From IMG/VR virus record IMGVR_UViG_3300010938_000006, positions 64,001 through 114,940 of that record: a stretch of DNA of 50,940 nt, one strand, 5' to 3'. A program made the position numbers and the translations under genes. The notes under the pieces are model-generated. The model was not told where the DNA came from. It worked only from the letters and a program-made list of their open reading frames with translations, and searched no databases. Below, one piece after another: positions 36,991 through 43,842 of the stretch. Numbering within the stretch: the first letter of the stretch is position 1; each line of letters opens with the position of its first letter. This DNA comes from a virus.

Positions 36991-37502
36991 GTGCTATCTT
37001 CTTTGTTTTCATATAAAAGCTTTTCTACTTTTCCGCCTTTTATACCAAAAATCTTATCCATTTTCTTAGTATAGCAAGGTTTACAGATTCTACGTGTAGT
37101 GTTTTTATTGTATCCTTCGTAAGTAATAGCGAAATATGGTTTTTTCTTTTTGCACACATTACATTTATATGTGGGACTTGGTTGGTGAATAGTCCATACA
37201 CCATTTGGATCTACATTAATATGTTGAGTGTGTCCATTAGAAACACCGATATTCCAATTAATATTACTTTGATTTGGAGTAATAAAACTCAATTTACCCG
37301 TAGAGGTATGATTAATTAATGTGTCAGGATTTACCACAGTTCCAGCGGGCATTTTAATGGTTCCAGTACCACCACTTGTTGTAACCTTATACGTACCTGT
37401 AACTGGAGGAATATAAGGAATATTTCCATTTATAGTATGTTGTATATTAGAACTATAAGATTGATGCCCCGTAGTAGATTTCTTTTTCTTTTTAGTTGCC
37501 AT
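36984..37502 (-). CDS. Protein with C-terminal zinc ribbon, unknown
   Basis: 172 residues from the ATG at 37502. A Lys-rich start (MATKKKKKS) precedes a Thr/Gly/Asn-rich beta region and a C-terminal zinc ribbon (Cys114/117 in CNVC, Cys140/143 in CKPC) followed by a basic helix. A start 24 bases upstream (MWNPWKYV) is possible, but the chosen ATG overlaps the stop of the preceding 46-residue ORF by 11 bases, the usual coupling in this operon. It is the last leftward gene before the terminator. Confidence 0.65.
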   Translation of the reverse strand: MATKKKKKSTTGHQSYSSNIQHTINGNIPYIPPVTGTYKVTTSGGTGTIKMPAGTVVNPDTLINHTSTGKLSFITPNQSNINWNIGVSNGHTQHINVDPNGVWTIHQPSPTYKCNVCKKKKPYFAITYEGYNKNTTRRICKPCYTKKMDKIFGIKGGKVEKLLYENKEDSTK

Positions 37503-37632
37503 GACGTATTTCCACGGATTCCACATATTCTGTATCTTTTAATTCCACTTCAATTTCTATAGTATTTCTAGAATCTTCTTCATAAGGATCTGTAGTTAAA
37601 TACCAATATAATTGATGTAACCAATCAAACAT
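37492..37632 (-). CDS. 46-residue acidic small protein
   Basis: MFDWLHQLYWYLTTDPYEED begins a 46-residue acidic ORF rich in Glu and aromatic residues, ending VEIRHGN. It lies between two other coupled small genes and overlaps the next start by 11 bases. The ribosome site is weak (AGAGA). Function unknown. Confidence 0.5.
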   Translation of the reverse strand: MFDWLHQLYWYLTTDPYEEDSRNTIEIEVELKDTEYVESVEIRHGN

Positions 37633-37649
37633 TAATCTGTCTCTGGACG

Positions 37650-37772
37650 TTATTCTTTTTCTCTATCTTCTATTTCTTGAATACATTCCGTACAAATTTG
37701 CTCATAATTGCTACTTGAAAACCAAAAGAATGGTTTACCACAACAAGTACAATCTACAGGATAAATACCCAT
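37650..37772 (-). CDS. 40-residue zinc-ribbon microprotein
   Basis: MGIYPVDCTCCGKPFFWF starts a 40-residue ORF with CTCC and, 15 residues on, CTEC, a minimal zinc knuckle, then an acidic tail. Its ATG overlaps the stop of the 82-residue gene (TAATG at 37774-37770). The compact Cys pattern and coupling make it a real gene despite its size. Role unknown; such microproteins often bind host or phage proteins. Confidence 0.65.
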   Translation of the reverse strand: MGIYPVDCTCCGKPFFWFSSSNYEQICTECIQEIEDREKE

Positions 37773-38020
37773 TACTTAACCTTCTTGCGCTTCTTTGGTT
37801 CTGGCGGCGCACCCATAACTACTTCAGTAGCTCCATTATGACCATGGATAGCTAGCACATCATCAACATTGTTATATATCCCCATGCTAGTGTGAAAAGA
37901 AGTCCATTCCATAATAGCTTTGCCACTGGGAAATACGACTCCACGAGCAACAATACCTGTACCAGATGTACCACTCACATCGACTTTACGAAGCAAGTAG
38001 AATTCTTTAAATTTATCCAT
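37772..38020 (-). CDS. Conserved small phage protein (SGTSGTG / IHGH type)
   Basis: 82 residues. The pattern FYLLRKVDVSGTSGTGIVAR, then FPSGKAIMEW and VLAIHGHNGATEVV, is a family widespread in tailed phages (D-x-SG-x-SGTG ... W ... IHGHxGxT). Function is not established. It has a basic tail (PKKRKKVK) and a GAGGAA ribosome site. Confidence 0.75.
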   Translation of the reverse strand: MDKFKEFYLLRKVDVSGTSGTGIVARGVVFPSGKAIMEWTSFHTSMGIYNNVDDVLAIHGHNGATEVVMGAPPEPKKRKKVK

Positions 38021-38093
38021 CGATGTTTTCCTCTTCTAAGGTATATTTTAACATTAAATAGGGATCTTTTCTAGTCCATTTTGATTCATTCAT
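38013..38093 (-). CDS. Possible 26-residue peptide
   Basis: An ATG (38093) directly after the TAA of the 39-residue gene opens 26 codons (MNESKWTRKDPYLMLKYTLE and six more) and overlaps the next gene by eight bases. No ribosome site is evident, so it would depend on coupling. It may be a spacer rather than a gene. Confidence 0.3.
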   Translation of the reverse strand: MNESKWTRKDPYLMLKYTLEEENIDG

Positions 38094-38213
38094 TTATGTA
38101 TAGAATTCAGATACTTGCTCGCCACCACCATCTAAATACCAACCAATATAATTTTCCATCTCTTTTTTAGTATTAAATCGTAGTTCTAATTTAAAGTAAT
38201 GTTTGTTTTTCAT
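38094..38213 (-). CDS. 39-residue phage protein (GWYLDGGGE type)
   Basis: MKNKHYFKLELRFNTKKEME is followed by NYIGWYLDGGGEQVSEFYT. The GWYLDGGGE phrase is found in small phage proteins of unknown role. Start at 38213, stop TAA at 38096-38094. It overlaps the end of the frameshifted gene upstream by 23 bases. Confidence 0.6.
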   Translation of the reverse strand: MKNKHYFKLELRFNTKKEMENYIGWYLDGGGEQVSEFYT

Positions 38214-38465
38214 GATCCCAATGCCTTCCATCATAAAACTCAAATCCTAAACCAAATTCAGAATTATAAATTCAATTGTAATGCCTGGATGGTCACATTT
38301 TCTATTGATATAAGTGTTAAAAGATAAACTAAAATTAAATTTATGGTAAAAATTGATTTCTAATGTTTTGTACTTTGTAAAAGAAAAGCATATACTTGAA
38401 CGATGTTTGCCGCTAGTATTAAAACTAGCCCACAAGTTCTTTGTTAGGGTTATCTTCTTGCGCAT
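38191..38465 (-). pseudogene. Frameshifted small phage gene (CDHPGI ... FYDGRHWD type)
   Basis: The ATG at 38465, with TTGGAG before it, opens a frame overlapping the thyX end by 41 bases and reads TKYKTLEINFYHKFNFSLSF and CDHPGITIEFI. Then the frame must move by -1 between 38271 and 38259 to read EFGLGFEFYDGRHWDHEKQ and stop at 38191. The two parts together match a small phage family with CDHxG and FYDxRHWDxE. No canonical slippery site is present, so it is either broken, a base is missing, or the call is an assembly error. Function unknown. Confidence 0.6.
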
Positions 38466-39099
38466 TAGTCCACTCCAATGCTTTAGCAATTGTTGGAAAT
38501 TCTTGAATAAAAATCTCTTTTGCACGTAAAGCAATATCTCTATGTTCTTTTTGAGTTCCTACTTCTGACCGTAGGTTAATATAATGAATCCAATCTCTTA
38601 GTGTACCGTGCATATATACCTTGGTCCCAGTACTCATAGGTAATAGAAACCTGGCACATTCTTTAGCTATACCTTTATCGGTAGCTTCATAATAGAGTTT
38701 ATAAGCTAATTGGGTAACTTGTTCTTGGGCTCCTAAAAACCAATCATTAAGATCATCAGACAAATCATTAACACTATTTTGACGATTCTTTTCGTCTTGT
38801 CTACGAGCCTCATAATACTCAAAATCTTGAGAATCTACTTTACTGTATCGTTGACTAAATTCTTGAAAATGAAAAGAACGATGACGGATAATTTGAGCAG
38901 ATATAGCTCTAGAGGTTCTAATTTCTAAACACATGGTAGCCATTTCAAAAGGACTCCAGTGTTTATGAGTAATAAGATACTTTAACAATCTATCTTTATC
39001 GGGATTATCTTGATTAGGACTAGATACTCTAGCCATGTATACAATAAGCTTTTCAGCTTTTTCAGTACGATGGATTAAGTTGACGTGCGCTTCATTCAC
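38425..39099 (-). CDS. thyX: FAD-dependent thymidylate synthase
   Basis: 224 residues from GTG 39099. It has the ThyX motif RHR-x7-S (residues 72-82; [15 protein letters not shown]), an N-terminal [14 protein letters not shown]-like region and [16 protein letters not shown] before the motif. It makes dTMP from dUMP with methylene-tetrahydrofolate and FADH2. The start overlaps the end of the preceding small ORF by eight bases; no ATG is available in this frame. It works with the RNR and dNMP kinase of the same operon to supply thymidine nucleotides. Confidence 0.93.
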   Translation of the reverse strand: MNEAHVNLIHRTEKAEKLIVYMARVSSPNQDNPDKDRLLKYLITHKHWSPFEMATMCLEIRTSRAISAQIIRHRSFHFQEFSQRYSKVDSQDFEYYEARRQDEKNRQNSVNDLSDDLNDWFLGAQEQVTQLAYKLYYEATDKGIAKECARFLLPMSTGTKVYMHGTLRDWIHYINLRSEVGTQKEHRDIALRAKEIFIQEFPTIAKALEWTNAQEDNPNKELVG

Positions 39100-39328
39100 G
39101 ATATAAAATTTCTGTTATAGATAAATCTTTTACTTTTACTACTAATCCATCGCCTATAATATGATCAGTAATTGTTGCTAATCTTGTTACGATCATGCAA
39201 TTACAAAAGGGCCTTTCTGGTTCGCTTTTTGGATTTAGTAGACTCTAAACCTTTTCTGTTTTGTAGAAATCAAATATTTGTTTGCATCTAATACAAATAT
39301 ATCTTGAATTAAGATCTATTTCATCCAT
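39092..39328 (-). pseudogene. Zinc-ribbon small gene with in-frame TAG
   Basis: From ATG 39328 the frame reads MDEIDLNSRYICIRCKQIFD, FYKTEKV, TAG (39247-39245), then SLLNPKSEPERPFCNCMIVT and 29 more residues to TGA at 39094-39092. CIRC lies before and CNC after the stop, so the two halves of one zinc ribbon are split by the TAG. Without it the product has 78 residues. Only the downstream part (from ATG 39196, 34 residues) could be made separately. It overlaps the thyX start. Read-through, mutation or sequence error are all possible. Confidence 0.6.
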
Positions 39329-39532
39329 ACAACAAATTACAAATAGATGAATCTACGTAGTCATCATTAGTATCTAAAAAAAAGCGAATGTTGTATCTAT
39401 TGAATATCTATCGTCTATTACTATAAGACCTGAACAACTTTTACACAGTTTAGTTGTGTTCCAATTATATTCAAATCCTTGGCTATTAGGAGAATAATGG
39501 TAAAAGAACTTACTTTGACACTTTTTGCAGGT
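39321..39532 (-). pseudogene. Disrupted zinc-ribbon gene with frame change at an 8-base run
   Basis: An open frame inside and after the kinase 3' end reads TCKKCQSKFFYHYSPNSQGF, LCKSCSGLIVIDDRYSID, TTFAFF and then TAG. A -1 step at the run of eight T (39383-39376 on the - strand, in phase T TTT TTT) continues as LDTNDDYVDSSICNLLYG to TGA at 39323-39321, overlapping the next gene by eight bases. No start codon remains upstream (TGA at 39535-39533). It looks like a decayed gene; the phase of the T run would also suit -1 frameshifting. Confidence 0.5.
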
Positions 39533-40232
39533 TCAATGTCTTAAGTATTCCGTCGATTTTACCATACAATTCTTCCAGCGTTCCTTTATTATCTATAGTA
39601 TAGCTGAATCCCTCATATCCGTCAAGATCACGTTCGGAAGGATCTGTAGAATTCGCTGAATTAAATCGGTTAATACGAATGGTTACGATATTTTTGAGGG
39701 TTTTTTTAAGCCCTTCGATTTCGCTACGATAACGAAGGTCAGGGATAACGAAACGATTAGTGATGTGCGGCTGACTATCAAATCGAATAAATTGAGAAGC
39801 CGCATTAATCCAAAAATCAGGAGTAACAACTCTATTAGTACTGCCCTTTAGAATAGCTAGTGAACGAGGGCAATGATAAAGTTGTTCTTGAGTATAATTT
39901 CCAGCAGTTCCAAATAAACCTACAAAGTTGCTCTCTCCAGTGTAGGTATAGCTGTCGGGATGTTTACCAGCAGCATTTACAAACTCCTTAAAAAGGAATT
40001 CGCAGAGATTACGGGTAAAGGCATCTTTGGGTTGAATAGGATATTTCTTAATTGCTGATTCTTTAAATTCAGGATTATCAAAATGAGTGCGTTCAATCTC
40101 GTATTCAATTGAGGCAGAATCCTTAAGAGGATCAGCAAAGCTAACTCGGGTAAATCCATATTGATTTACCAAATGTTCAGCAATAGTGTCTTTACCAGAA
40201 CGTTTATAACCAGATATAGCAATAACTTTCAT
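39510..40232 (-). CDS. Deoxynucleoside monophosphate kinase
   Basis: 240 residues from ATG 40232. A P-loop (GYKRSGKDT, residues 8-16) and the later VIPDLRYRSEIEGLKK match the T4 gp1-type dNMP kinases, which phosphorylate dNMPs to dNDPs. The ATG overlaps the TAA of the 57-residue gene (TAATG), which decides the start over one four codons upstream. Its 3' end overlaps a disrupted zinc-ribbon frame. With thyX and the RNR it forms the DNA-precursor set. Confidence 0.85.
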   Translation of the reverse strand: MKVIAISGYKRSGKDTIAEHLVNQYGFTRVSFADPLKDSASIEYEIERTHFDNPEFKESAIKKYPIQPKDAFTRNLCEFLFKEFVNAAGKHPDSYTYTGESNFVGLFGTAGNYTQEQLYHCPRSLAILKGSTNRVVTPDFWINAASQFIRFDSQPHITNRFVIPDLRYRSEIEGLKKTLKNIVTIRINRFNSANSTDPSERDLDGYEGFSYTIDNKGTLEELYGKIDGILKTLNLQKVSK

Positions 40233-40405
40233 TAAAATACCCATCCTATAAATACGTTATAAGAATGAGTGAGGATTTGGGCTAAGATTACGCCCACAGC
40301 CACCACAATGATATCAACAGTCGTATAAATACTAAAAAGTTTCTTTTTGTAGGTAGTACGAGTGCGCTTATTTGGAAATTTTAAAATATCAGCTATTCTT
40401 TCCAT
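40232..40405 (-). CDS. 57-residue membrane protein
   Basis: A basic N-terminus (FPNKRTRTTYKKKLF) precedes one membrane segment (about 26-45, TTVDIIVVAVGVILAQIL). Positive-inside topology puts the N-terminus in the cytoplasm. AAAGG ribosome site. Overlaps the kinase start by one base and the previous frame by 17 bases. Role unknown. Confidence 0.65.
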   Translation of the reverse strand: MERIADILKFPNKRTRTTYKKKLFSIYTTVDIIVVAVGVILAQILTHSYNVFIGWVF

Positions 40406-40614
40406 TTTTCTTAACCTTTCTTAATTTTGACCAATCCATTTGCTTTTTAATAATTCTACTTTGACGTACTTTCAATTGTACTATACCGCATTGTTTCCAG
40501 CAAGTTCTTTTTTTTCTTAAGAGATTTAACTGATGGATATACATGGAGAATACACTCTTCCATTTCATAATCCCAGTCTACTCCGTAAACATAAACTTTT
40601 ACTTTTTTGTTCAT
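40389..40614 (-). pseudogene. Small gene with frame change at a run of eight A
   Basis: From ATG 40614 (TAATG with the previous stop) the frame reads MNKKVKVYVYGVDWDYEMEE, CILHVYPSVKSLKKKK and then runs into a poor tail to TAG at 40456. Skipping one base of the A8 run (40515-40508) gives RTCWKQCGIVQLKVRQSRII and KKQMDWSKLRKVKKNGKNS to TGA at 40389, a coherent 74-residue protein that reaches the next gene as all neighbours do. So the A run is probably one base too long, either truly or in the sequence. Confidence 0.55.
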
Positions 40615-40841
40615 TAGTAAGGAGATTTTACCGCACTAGATTCATTATTGCCGTAAGAACCGTCTAAAAGGCAACGTTTCTTTTCTTCTAAAGCAGACAT
40701 TTCATTATACTTTTGACTAATCGCTTTATCTAAATCAGCAGTAACTTTACGACGCTTGTCTTCAAGTTCAGTAAGTTCTTTACGAAGTTCTAGCAATTGA
40801 TCAATGATTTTAATAGCTTCTTTTTTAGTATTAGCATCCAT
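40614..40841 (-). CDS. 75-residue coiled-coil protein
   Basis: A single long helix (IIDQLLELRKELTELEDKRR, then ISQKYNEMSALEEKKRC) with heptad pattern. AAAGGA ribosome site directly at the previous stop. Unknown function; may dimerise or act as an adaptor. Confidence 0.65.
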   Translation of the reverse strand: MDANTKKEAIKIIDQLLELRKELTELEDKRRKVTADLDKAISQKYNEMSALEEKKRCLLDGSYGNNESSAVKSPY

Positions 40842-40844
40842 TTT

Positions 40845-41297
40845 CTATCCTTTAAGATTTACTGTTTTAGTACAGGGACAATTTTTATGATGTTCTTCTC
40901 TGTATATAAGATCGACACAAGCTTTAATAATTTCTTTACCTAAATCTTCGGCTCCCTTTTTACCAAATTTACACGCATCACTAATAGCAGGAATATCGTG
41001 CGAGAATACAACTTCTGCTATATTCTTTACACTATCTTTAAAATTATTGTGAAGAAAAGTATCAGTACCTTTAGGCGTTCTAAAATGCGCCACAAACATT
41101 CCTGAAGAATCTTCTCGATCAATGCCAAAAGAATAATCAGGATTATCACAAAGTCTATCATGTGCTTTAACCATCAACTCTACAGTCAATCTACGGTCTA
41201 AGTCACTGAGTTTATTAAGTTCTTCTGGAAGTGAATCACACCAGGCATAACAATCACCTTTACAAGGTTCATACTTAAATCTGAATAATTTCCGCAT
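40845..41297 (-). CDS. Conserved-looking Cys-rich protein, unknown
   Basis: 150 residues. The start MRKLFRFKYEPCKGDCYAWC has three spaced cysteines (12, 16, 20) and the end has CPC, so a metal site is possible. The middle (VKAHDRLCDNPDYSFGIDRE, FVAHFRTPKGTDTFL) looks strongly conserved, as in a phage family of unknown role. AGGAG ribosome site. It lies between peptide deformylase and the coiled-coil gene. Confidence 0.65.
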   Translation of the reverse strand: MRKLFRFKYEPCKGDCYAWCDSLPEELNKLSDLDRRLTVELMVKAHDRLCDNPDYSFGIDREDSSGMFVAHFRTPKGTDTFLHNNFKDSVKNIAEVVFSHDIPAISDACKFGKKGAEDLGKEIIKACVDLIYREEHHKNCPCTKTVNLKG

Positions 41298-41305
41298 CTT
41301 AACTC

Positions 41306-41800
41306 CTATTTAATACCTAGTAATTTATAAGCCATTCTGCGATTTTGTCTATTGGTCTTCTCTAAATAAGACTTTCCATCTAAGTGTTCCATTTCATGGA
41401 GTCCACAACGAGCTTCAATGTCTATAAGAACCCCTCTAAAAGGCTCTCCTTTGCGATTAAAGGCGTCTACAATCACTTTTTCTGGTCTAGATATGGGTAC
41501 GTATACTCCAGGAGTACTAAGGCAGCCTTCTTGGTCCATTTGAAGGTTATCATCCACTTTAACTATAGTAGGATTGATAAATTCCACAATACTACTTTCA
41601 ACCTTACCCTGTTCCTGCATTATAAAGACTCTTTTATCAGACCCAACTTGATTTGCGCTAATTCCAATTCCATTACATCTTACCATAATGTCCTTCATGG
41701 CGTCAAGTAATTCATATAATTCTTCATTAAATTCAGTAACTTCCACGCAAGGTTTATTAAGAGCAGGATTAGGAAAATACACTAATTGATATTTATTCAT
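41306..41800 (-). CDS. def: Peptide deformylase
   Basis: 164 residues with all three motifs: GIGISANQ (44-51), EGCLS (91-95, metal ligand Cys93) and HEMEH (135-139, ligands His135 and His139, catalytic Glu136). It removes the formyl group from new proteins. Phage copies known from marine myoviruses are short at the C-terminus, like this one, and are thought to speed maturation of phage or host photosystem/membrane proteins. Start overlaps the previous gene by eight bases; AAAGAG ribosome site lies inside that gene. Confidence 0.93.
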   Translation of the reverse strand: MNKYQLVYFPNPALNKPCVEVTEFNEELYELLDAMKDIMVRCNGIGISANQVGSDKRVFIMQEQGKVESSIVEFINPTIVKVDDNLQMDQEGCLSTPGVYVPISRPEKVIVDAFNRKGEPFRGVLIDIEARCGLHEMEHLDGKSYLEKTNRQNRRMAYKLLGIK

Positions 41801-42041
41801 GATAAAGACTCTTTTGCAAAGTAGTTTCTTGAAGTAATTCGTAAAACTTTTCTAATTTTTGATATACTAAAGGATTAGTAATATCATATAGTTCCGTTTT
41901 GTAAGAAGCTTCAGTAGGAGAAATAGACAATTTATTTAGATGATATAATTCTCCATCTTTTTGAAGACCCTTTTCATACCAATCATATGATATAAGGTCC
42001 ATTAATTCTGCAAATGTATTAATTTTATATCTTTTCATCAT
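41793..42041 (-). CDS. 82-residue protein, unknown
   Basis: Mostly helical, aromatic-rich, acidic-neutral: YKINTFAELMDLISYDWYEK near the start and YQKLEKFYELLQET near the end. Two ATGs in a row (42041, 42038) are possible starts. It overlaps both the deformylase start and the end of the RHH-like gene. No family recognised. Confidence 0.6.
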   Translation of the reverse strand: MMKRYKINTFAELMDLISYDWYEKGLQKDGELYHLNKLSISPTEASYKTELYDITNPLVYQKLEKFYELLQETTLQKSLYHE

Positions 42042-42222
42042 TTAAACTTTGGTCTTTTAAAGCTTGTTCGTAAGCTGTCTTAATACCTAAAACTAAAAAA
42101 TATTTAGCAGCTTTTGAAGGTTTGCCCTTAAAATTAGGATCATATTTGGTAAACTAACTGAATAGATCTTCTACTTCTTTTGGTATAGTAAGGCTTACCT
42201 TATTAGATTTACTTTTTGTCAT
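42025..42222 (-). pseudogene. Ribbon-helix-helix-like gene with in-frame TAG
   Basis: From ATG 42222 the frame reads MTKSKSNKVSLTIPKEVEDL, FS, TAG (42156-42154), then FTKYDPNFKGKPSKAAKYFL and VLGIKTAYEQALKDQ to TAA at 42027-42025. KVSLTIPKEVEDL followed by a PSKAAKYFLVLGI helix is the RHH (Arc/CopG) pattern, typical of small DNA-binding regulators. The TAG falls in the first helix. Without it the protein has 65 residues. Start and end overlap both neighbours, as for intact genes here. Confidence 0.65.
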
Positions 42223-42547
42223 AAAGAGAGTTTACCATAATATTGTCTTTAAGCCAAATCTTTTTACCGTGACCATTGTCAACTAGTTTAAAATTAAGCT
42301 TTTTATATTTCCACGTCAACTCTACTACTTTATGAAAAAAGTATTTATAGTCTGGCACATCTAAAGGTGAACCATCTATCCAATAAATTGATATTAATTC
42401 TCTTTGTCCAAAATCTTCTTTGACTTTCTCAAATACATCTTTAATTCGATCAAAAAATTCTAATTCAGAACAGGTTTCATGACTATCACATGAAGGACAA
42501 TCTAAATAATAAGACCATAGAGTTATGTATTTATATAGTTTACGCAT
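42209..42547 (-). CDS. 112-residue protein, unknown
   Basis: Start at ATG 42547, sharing TAATG with the previous stop; a TTG two codons upstream is less likely. MRKLYKYITLWSYYLDCPSC leads to HETC, a possible metal cluster (three Cys within about 12 residues). The rest is mixed helix/strand, with FKLVDNGHGKKIWLKD near the end. Not recognised. Confidence 0.65.
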   Translation of the reverse strand: MRKLYKYITLWSYYLDCPSCDSHETCSELEFFDRIKDVFEKVKEDFGQRELISIYWIDGSPLDVPDYKYFFHKVVELTWKYKKLNFKLVDNGHGKKIWLKDNIMVNSLYDKK

Positions 42548-42999
42548 TACCAAAAAAGTAAATCGCTAAGGTTGTTGTCGGTGTGTATTTTTAGTTTGAA
42601 TTGAATGTAATCTTGAACTGGAAAGGGCAGTACTGCTTTAGTATTGTCCATAGTATGGCCACTAAGATGTCCGTATTCTAAATCTAAAAAATGAAATACA
42701 TGAACACCCACTTGAAATGAGTACTCGATGTATCTGAATTGGCCACCACCATAAGTTGGACTATTGTCTGTAATACTAAGTATTTGATTGTTAAAATAAA
42801 GATAGGATAGTTCTGTGTTAATGATTACGCCTAATCTATAGCTTAGATGTCTATCTGGTAAACCGTTTTCGGTTATATAAGCAAACCTTGGTTCTTTAGT
42901 ATAAGCTCCACCAAATATCGTCAATTCTTTTAGAGTTAGGAGTTTGGCGGCACTAGTATTTGGTAGAATCAAAGCTAGTAATAACAGTAATTTTAGCAT
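42547..42999 (-). CDS. Exported beta-rich protein, unknown
   Basis: 150 residues with a clear signal peptide (MLKLLLLLALILPNTSAAK, cleavage after Ala near 18). The mature part is beta-rich with FRYIEYSFQVGVHVF, then LEYGHLSGHTMDNT and VQDYIQFKLKIHT. The H-x-S-x-H pattern and alternating strands suggest a periplasmic or outer-membrane protein; a PagL-like or other barrel is only a guess. Envelope modification or superinfection exclusion is possible. Confidence 0.6.
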   Translation of the reverse strand: MLKLLLLLALILPNTSAAKLLTLKELTIFGGAYTKEPRFAYITENGLPDRHLSYRLGVIINTELSYLYFNNQILSITDNSPTYGGGQFRYIEYSFQVGVHVFHFLDLEYGHLSGHTMDNTKAVLPFPVQDYIQFKLKIHTDNNLSDLLFW

Positions 43000-43325
43000 T
43001 GCTCATCTTTCATTAGAACTTCAATAGGAAATTTACGAATATTGATTCCTAGAGTTTGAGCCATAGCTACTTCTTGTTTCATACCAGAAGTTTCAGGTCC
43101 AAATACCCAAATCTCATCACATACCTTAAGATATTGAATACCAACAGAAATACCTAAAGCTCGTTGATGTTCATTATTATCATCAAGGCCAATAAAGGGA
43201 AGATATAGATGAGGGGCATAAGGAGCATAACCCATATCAATAGCCATTAGGCAAGCCTTTTTAGTACGACGAACATTGCCTTCAATATCACCACGAAATG
43301 GAGAACAAACAAATACTCGTTTCAT
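42993..43325 (-). CDS. Nucleoside deoxyribosyltransferase-fold protein (DUF4406-like)
   Basis: 110 residues from ATG 43325 (AAGGA eight bases before). RVFVCSPFRGDIEGNVRRTK, GYAPYAPHLYLPFIGLDDNN and EIWVFGPETSGMKQEVAMAQ are the family motifs. The fold binds nucleotides; most phage members have no proven activity but may act in nucleotide salvage or NAD/nucleotide metabolism. It ends inside the start of the exported-protein gene. Confidence 0.75.
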   Translation of the reverse strand: MKRVFVCSPFRGDIEGNVRRTKKACLMAIDMGYAPYAPHLYLPFIGLDDNNEHQRALGISVGIQYLKVCDEIWVFGPETSGMKQEVAMAQTLGINIRKFPIEVLMKDEQC

Positions 43326-43326
43326 A

Positions 43327-43542
43327 TTATTCATCCTTATCGTTATTGTTTATAAATTCTAGCAAATCATTCAAATTCTTAATATCTTTAAGTATACAAT
43401 AATATTTAGATTCTAACTTTTCTTTTAAAGTGTAAACAATATTGCCTACAGCATAATTTCCAGATATTTAGGCTTTATATGGCCCTTCATTGGTGTGTCT
43501 ATACGCTTTGTATAAAGCTTCTTCTATGATGGAATGTTTCAT
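43327..43542 (-). pseudogene. Small gene with in-frame TAA
   Basis: From ATG 43542: MKHSIIEEALYKAYRHTNEG, PYKA, TAA (43470-43468), then ISGNYAVGNIVYTLKEKLES and KYYCILKDIKNLNDLLEFI to TAA at 43329-43327. Without the stop the product has 71 residues and ends two bases before the next gene, like its neighbours. No family recognised. Mutation from CAA is the simplest explanation. Confidence 0.6.
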
Positions 43543-43545
43543 ACA

Positions 43546-43842
43546 TTATTTTTCTTCTGGACAAGTTACTTTTAAAGAATATACTCTTTCTACAGTATCA
43601 AACAATCCATCTGTAGACATTGTGTATGCATTTTTATACTCTAACTACCAAGTATATAAATATTTCTTTTTGCCTACATTTTCTATTTTGATTACAGTAG
43701 GTTTAAAGTTCGTTACTTCCCATATTTCAGAGTTTTAGTCGACGGTATCGGAATAACACTCTCCTACTTGTCTTAGAGATTTTGTAGTAGTATTAGTACA
43801 TCCTACAATAAATAAAACACTTAGAATCAGTAGTTTATTCAT
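43546..43842 (-). pseudogene. Lipoprotein gene with in-frame TAA and TAG
   Basis: From ATG 43842 (TAATG with the SLOG stop): MNKLLILSVLFIVGCTNTTT, a signal peptide with lipobox IVGC (Cys15), then TAA at 43737-43735 after TVD, NSEIWEVTNFKPTVIKIENV, TAG at 43647-43645 after YLYTW, and LEYKNAYTMSTDGLFDTVER to TAA at 43548-43546. Apart from the two stops it is a normal 97-residue lipoprotein. The ORF on the other strand is its shadow. If translated only to the first stop it gives a 35-residue lipopeptide. Confidence 0.65.

Noticed and set aside
38247-38534. 95-codon leftward ORF as an intact gene
   Set aside because: Its first third is antiphase to the thyX end and its tail loses the FYDGRHWD part; the frameshifted reading explains more of the sequence.
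43490-43738. 82-codon ORF on the + strand
   Set aside because: It is antisense to the disrupted lipoprotein and small-gene frames, has no ribosome site and lies in a wholly leftward operon.
38191-43842. Whole-phage reassignment of TAG (and TAA) to Gln
   Set aside because: Gln would fit each internal stop, but many genes here end in TAA or TAG with the next start overlapping (TAATG), and long genes (up to 1369 codons) contain no internal TAG or TAA. General recoding is therefore unlikely.
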